From assembly GCA_001557035.1 (NCBI GenBank), contig LSKJ01000302.1, positions 1-13,362 on the forward strand: 13,362 nt of DNA, in the 5' to 3' direction. A program made the translations under genes and the position numbers. Below are positions 11,703 to 13,362 of the stretch, in pieces; the first letter of the stretch is position 1; each line of letters begins with the position of its first letter. The notes below the pieces were generated by a model. That model searched no databases, was not told the origin of the DNA, and saw only the letters and a program-made list of their open reading frames with translations. The stretch is from Rhodospirillaceae bacterium CCH5-H10. GTDB taxonomy: Bacteria > Pseudomonadota > Alphaproteobacteria > Reyranellales > Reyranellaceae.

Positions 11703-12949
11703 CAGGCAATGCTCTCGGGTTTGCGGCGGGTCATCGCGGTGACCAGCGCCAGGAAAATGAAACCGGTGACGATCATGAAGATGGCGCGCGGCTCGCCATG
11801 GTCCATCAGCCAGCCGTAGAGCAGCGGCGCGATCATGCCGCCCAGGTTGAAGCCGGTACTGACGAAGCCGAACACCTTGCCGAACGAGCCCGGCGGGGTG
11901 ACGGCGCGCACCATCATGTCGCGCGACGGCTGGATGATGCCGTTCAGCAGGCCTCCGACGGACATCAGCGCGATCAGCACGGCGCCCGGCATGTTCACCC
12001 ACGCCATCAGGATGGCCATGGTCGAGGTGCAGGCGAAGCCGACGGCTGCGACGCGCTCGTGGTGCGGCGTGCGGTCGGCGATGATGCCGCCCAGCAGCAC
12101 GCCGCCGGCGCTGCACAGCAGGAAGCCCGACAGCGCCACGCTGGCGACCGAGAAGGGCGTGCCGTGGATCTGCGCCATGCCGACGACGGTGAAGGTCTGG
12201 ATGCCGCCATTGGCCATGGCCAGGCAGAAGAAGAACAGCAGGTTGCGCAGGATCGGGGCGCTCAGCAGCAGATCGAGCCCGACCTTCTGGCCGCTCCCTT
12301 TGGCCGCTTCCTGCCCGGGCTTGTGCACGATGCGCGGCAGGATGCTGCCGGCCACGATCAGCAGGAAGGCGGTCGCGATCGACAGGCCGGCGACGAACAG
12401 GAAGGCGCCGCGCCAGCCCCAGATCGCCGCACAGGCGAGCGCCAGCGCCGGCGTGACGCCCGAGCCGAGATAGCCCGCGAAGGTATGGATCGAGAAGGCC
12501 TTGCCGATCCGCTTATGGTCGATGGTGGCCGACAGGATCGAATAGTCGGCCGGGTGATAGACGGTGTTGGCGAGGCCCAGGAACCCGTAGGCGATGACGA
12601 AGAACCAATAGCCGGGCAGCAGCGCGGCGGCCGCGACCGCGATGCCGCCCAGGATCAGCCCGCCGGTCAGCATGGCGCGCGGACCGACCCGGTCGACCAG
12701 GAAGCCGGCCGGCGTCTGCAGCAGCGCCGAGGCGGCGTTGAACGCCGTCAGCGCGAAGCCGATCTCGACATAGGAGACGCCGAACGCCTCGCGGACTTCT
12801 CCGAACAGCGGCGGCAGCAGCATGATGTGCACATGGCTCACGAAATGCGCCACGGCGATCAGCGCGATCACCTTGAACTCGCGGGCCTTCTTGCTGTCGG
12901 TGCCGGCATCGCTCGCCGGCAGGTCGAAAGAGTTACTCGTCGACGACAT
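11702..12949 (-). CDS. MFS transporter, fosmidomycin-resistance (Fsr)-like
   Basis: 415 residues with about 12 hydrophobic segments and a central polar loop around 205-225, the standard 6+6 MFS layout in the inner membrane. Motif A is GFLVDRVGPRAML (82-94) between helices 2 and 3, with a weaker copy GGIIADRTPHHER (287-299) in the second half. HFVSHVHIMLLPPLFGEV (35-52) and the YHPADYSILS stretch (131-140) resemble Fsr-type exporters (family signature FHP). Direction and cargo cannot be deduced; Fsr-type proteins export, but in an operon with a FAH hydrolase and a nitroreductase it could equally import a metabolite. Its start overlaps the FAH stop by 17 bases and its stop touches the nitroreductase start, so all three are probably one transcript. 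Confidence 0.88.
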   Translation of the reverse strand: MSSTSNSFDLPASDAGTDSKKAREFKVIALIAVAHFVSHVHIMLLPPLFGEVREAFGVSYVEIGFALTAFNAASALLQTPAGFLVDRVGPRAMLTGGLILGGIAVAAAALLPGYWFFVIAYGFLGLANTVYHPADYSILSATIDHKRIGKAFSIHTFAGYLGSGVTPALALACAAIWGWRGAFLFVAGLSIATAFLLIVAGSILPRIVHKPGQEAAKGSGQKVGLDLLLSAPILRNLLFFFCLAMANGGIQTFTVVGMAQIHGTPFSVASVALSGFLLCSAGGVLLGGIIADRTPHHERVAAVGFACTSTMAILMAWVNMPGAVLIALMSVGGLLNGIIQPSRDMMVRAVTPPGSFGKVFGFVSTGFNLGGMIAPLLYGWLMDHGEPRAIFMIVTGFIFLALVTAMTRRKPESIA

Positions 12950-13362
12950 TGACGCCCAAGGTCCCTATGCCTGAGATCTCGACCTCCAGCCTGTCGCCAC
13001 CCTTCATCCAGAGTGGCGGCTTGCGGCCGGCGCCCACACCATCGGGCGTGCCGGTCGCGATGACGTCGCCCGGCTCCAGCCAGGTCACGGTCGAGAGATA
13101 TTCGATGATGGTGGCCACATCGAAGATCATGTGATCGGTCGTGTCGTGCTGCACCACGGCGCCGTTCAGCCGGGTCGTGAGTTCGAGCCGCTGCGGATCG
13201 GGGATCACGTCCGACGTGACCATCCACGGTCCGAGAGGTCCGGTCGCCGGGAAGTTCTTGCCGGCAAAGACCGAGTGTTTCTGGAAGTCGCGCACGCTGC
13301 CGTCGATGAAGCAGGTGTAGCCCGCGATCACCGAAAGCGCGCTGGCGCGCGAGACGTGGCGG
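12933..13362 (-). CDS. Fumarylacetoacetate hydrolase-family protein, C-terminal part (5' end outside window)
   Basis: 142 residues visible; the frame continues off the right edge (RHVSRASALS before VIAGYTCFIDGSVRD), so the GTG at 13331 is not the real start. FAH-superfamily marks: AGYTCFIDGSVRDFQ (13-27; metal-binding Asp20), GKNFPATGPLGPWMVT (34-49; Lys35), LNGAVVQHDTTDHMIFD (65-81), LEPGDVIATGTPDGVG (95-110) and the closing EVEISGIGTLGVNVV. Such Mg/Mn-dependent enzymes hydrolyse acylpyruvates (fumarylpyruvate, acetylpyruvate) or isomerise homoprotocatechuate-pathway diacids, or decarboxylate oxaloacetate; the exact reaction cannot be told from half a protein. It is the first visible gene of the leftward operon with the MFS transporter and the nitroreductase. 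Confidence 0.9.
   Translation of the reverse strand, partial: RHVSRASALSVIAGYTCFIDGSVRDFQKHSVFAGKNFPATGPLGPWMVTSDVIPDPQRLELTTRLNGAVVQHDTTDHMIFDVATIIEYLSTVTWLEPGDVIATGTPDGVGAGRKPPLWMKGGDRLEVEISGIGTLGVNVVDE

Noticed and set aside
11703..12116. N-terminal extension of the nitroreductase frame
   Set aside because: The extension is Arg/His-rich and overlaps the MFS gene; NfsA homology begins just after the Met at 11702, with a TGATG junction.
11798..12952. A 384-residue + strand open frame opposite the MFS gene
   Set aside because: Charged, His/Arg/Asp/Gln-rich shadow without motifs; the - strand frame has 12 membrane segments and MFS motifs.

Overview
The window is high-GC, densely packed bacterial chromosome with gene content typical of a soil or plant-associated alphaproteobacterium (Rhizobiales or Reyranella-like). 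That assignment is an inference from protein flavour, GC content and gene order; no rRNA or other taxonomic marker is present. I see no phage, insertion sequence, CRISPR array or tRNA. Nearly every base is coding and no gap exceeds about 115 bases.

Left part (1-1796, + strand): the C-terminal part of a cation-diffusion-facilitator-like transporter, cut by the window edge, then apaG and folE (GTP cyclohydrolase I). Middle left (1828-5691, + strand): a tightly coupled run of an ArgE-like M20 deacetylase, a 2-dehydro-3-deoxygalactonokinase (DgoK), a 2-dehydro-3-deoxy-6-phosphogalactonate aldolase (DgoA) and an enolase-superfamily sugar-acid dehydratase. The last three form a DeLey-Doudoroff route: sugar acid to 2-keto-3-deoxy acid to its 6-phosphate to pyruvate plus glyceraldehyde-3-phosphate. 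The ArgE-like gene overlaps dgoK by 19 bases, so it is probably co-translated with the sugar-acid genes, which is not an obvious partnership.

Centre (5780-9020, + strand): a 964-residue autotransporter (signal peptide, unrecognised N-terminal passenger, one autotransporter-associated beta-strand repeat region, C-terminal barrel), followed 46 bases later by a small exported Gly/Val/Ala/Pro-rich protein built on three tandem 13-residue repeats.

Centre right (9021-10748, + strand): an AT-rich control region with a 32-base, nearly symmetric palindrome sits before a His-rich PadR-family repressor resembling nickel-responsive YqjI. A DUF2218 protein is translationally coupled to it, and a protein resembling the nitrobindin/THAP4 heme-binding beta-barrel family follows. 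Together these suggest a metal- or heme-linked locus.

Right part (10749-13362): a striking nested inverted repeat (perfect 26-base arms, each arm itself containing an 18-base palindrome) lies between convergent genes. Beyond it on the - strand, read right to left, are a fumarylacetoacetate-hydrolase-family gene (cut by the window edge), a Fsr-like MFS transporter and an NfsA-like flavin nitroreductase, with overlapping ends indicating an operon.

The best candidates for undescribed biology are the palindrome-controlled YqjI/DUF2218/heme-barrel cluster, the nested palindromic repeat, the unknown passenger of the autotransporter with its small repeat-protein neighbour, and the ArgE-like enzyme embedded in a sugar-acid operon.
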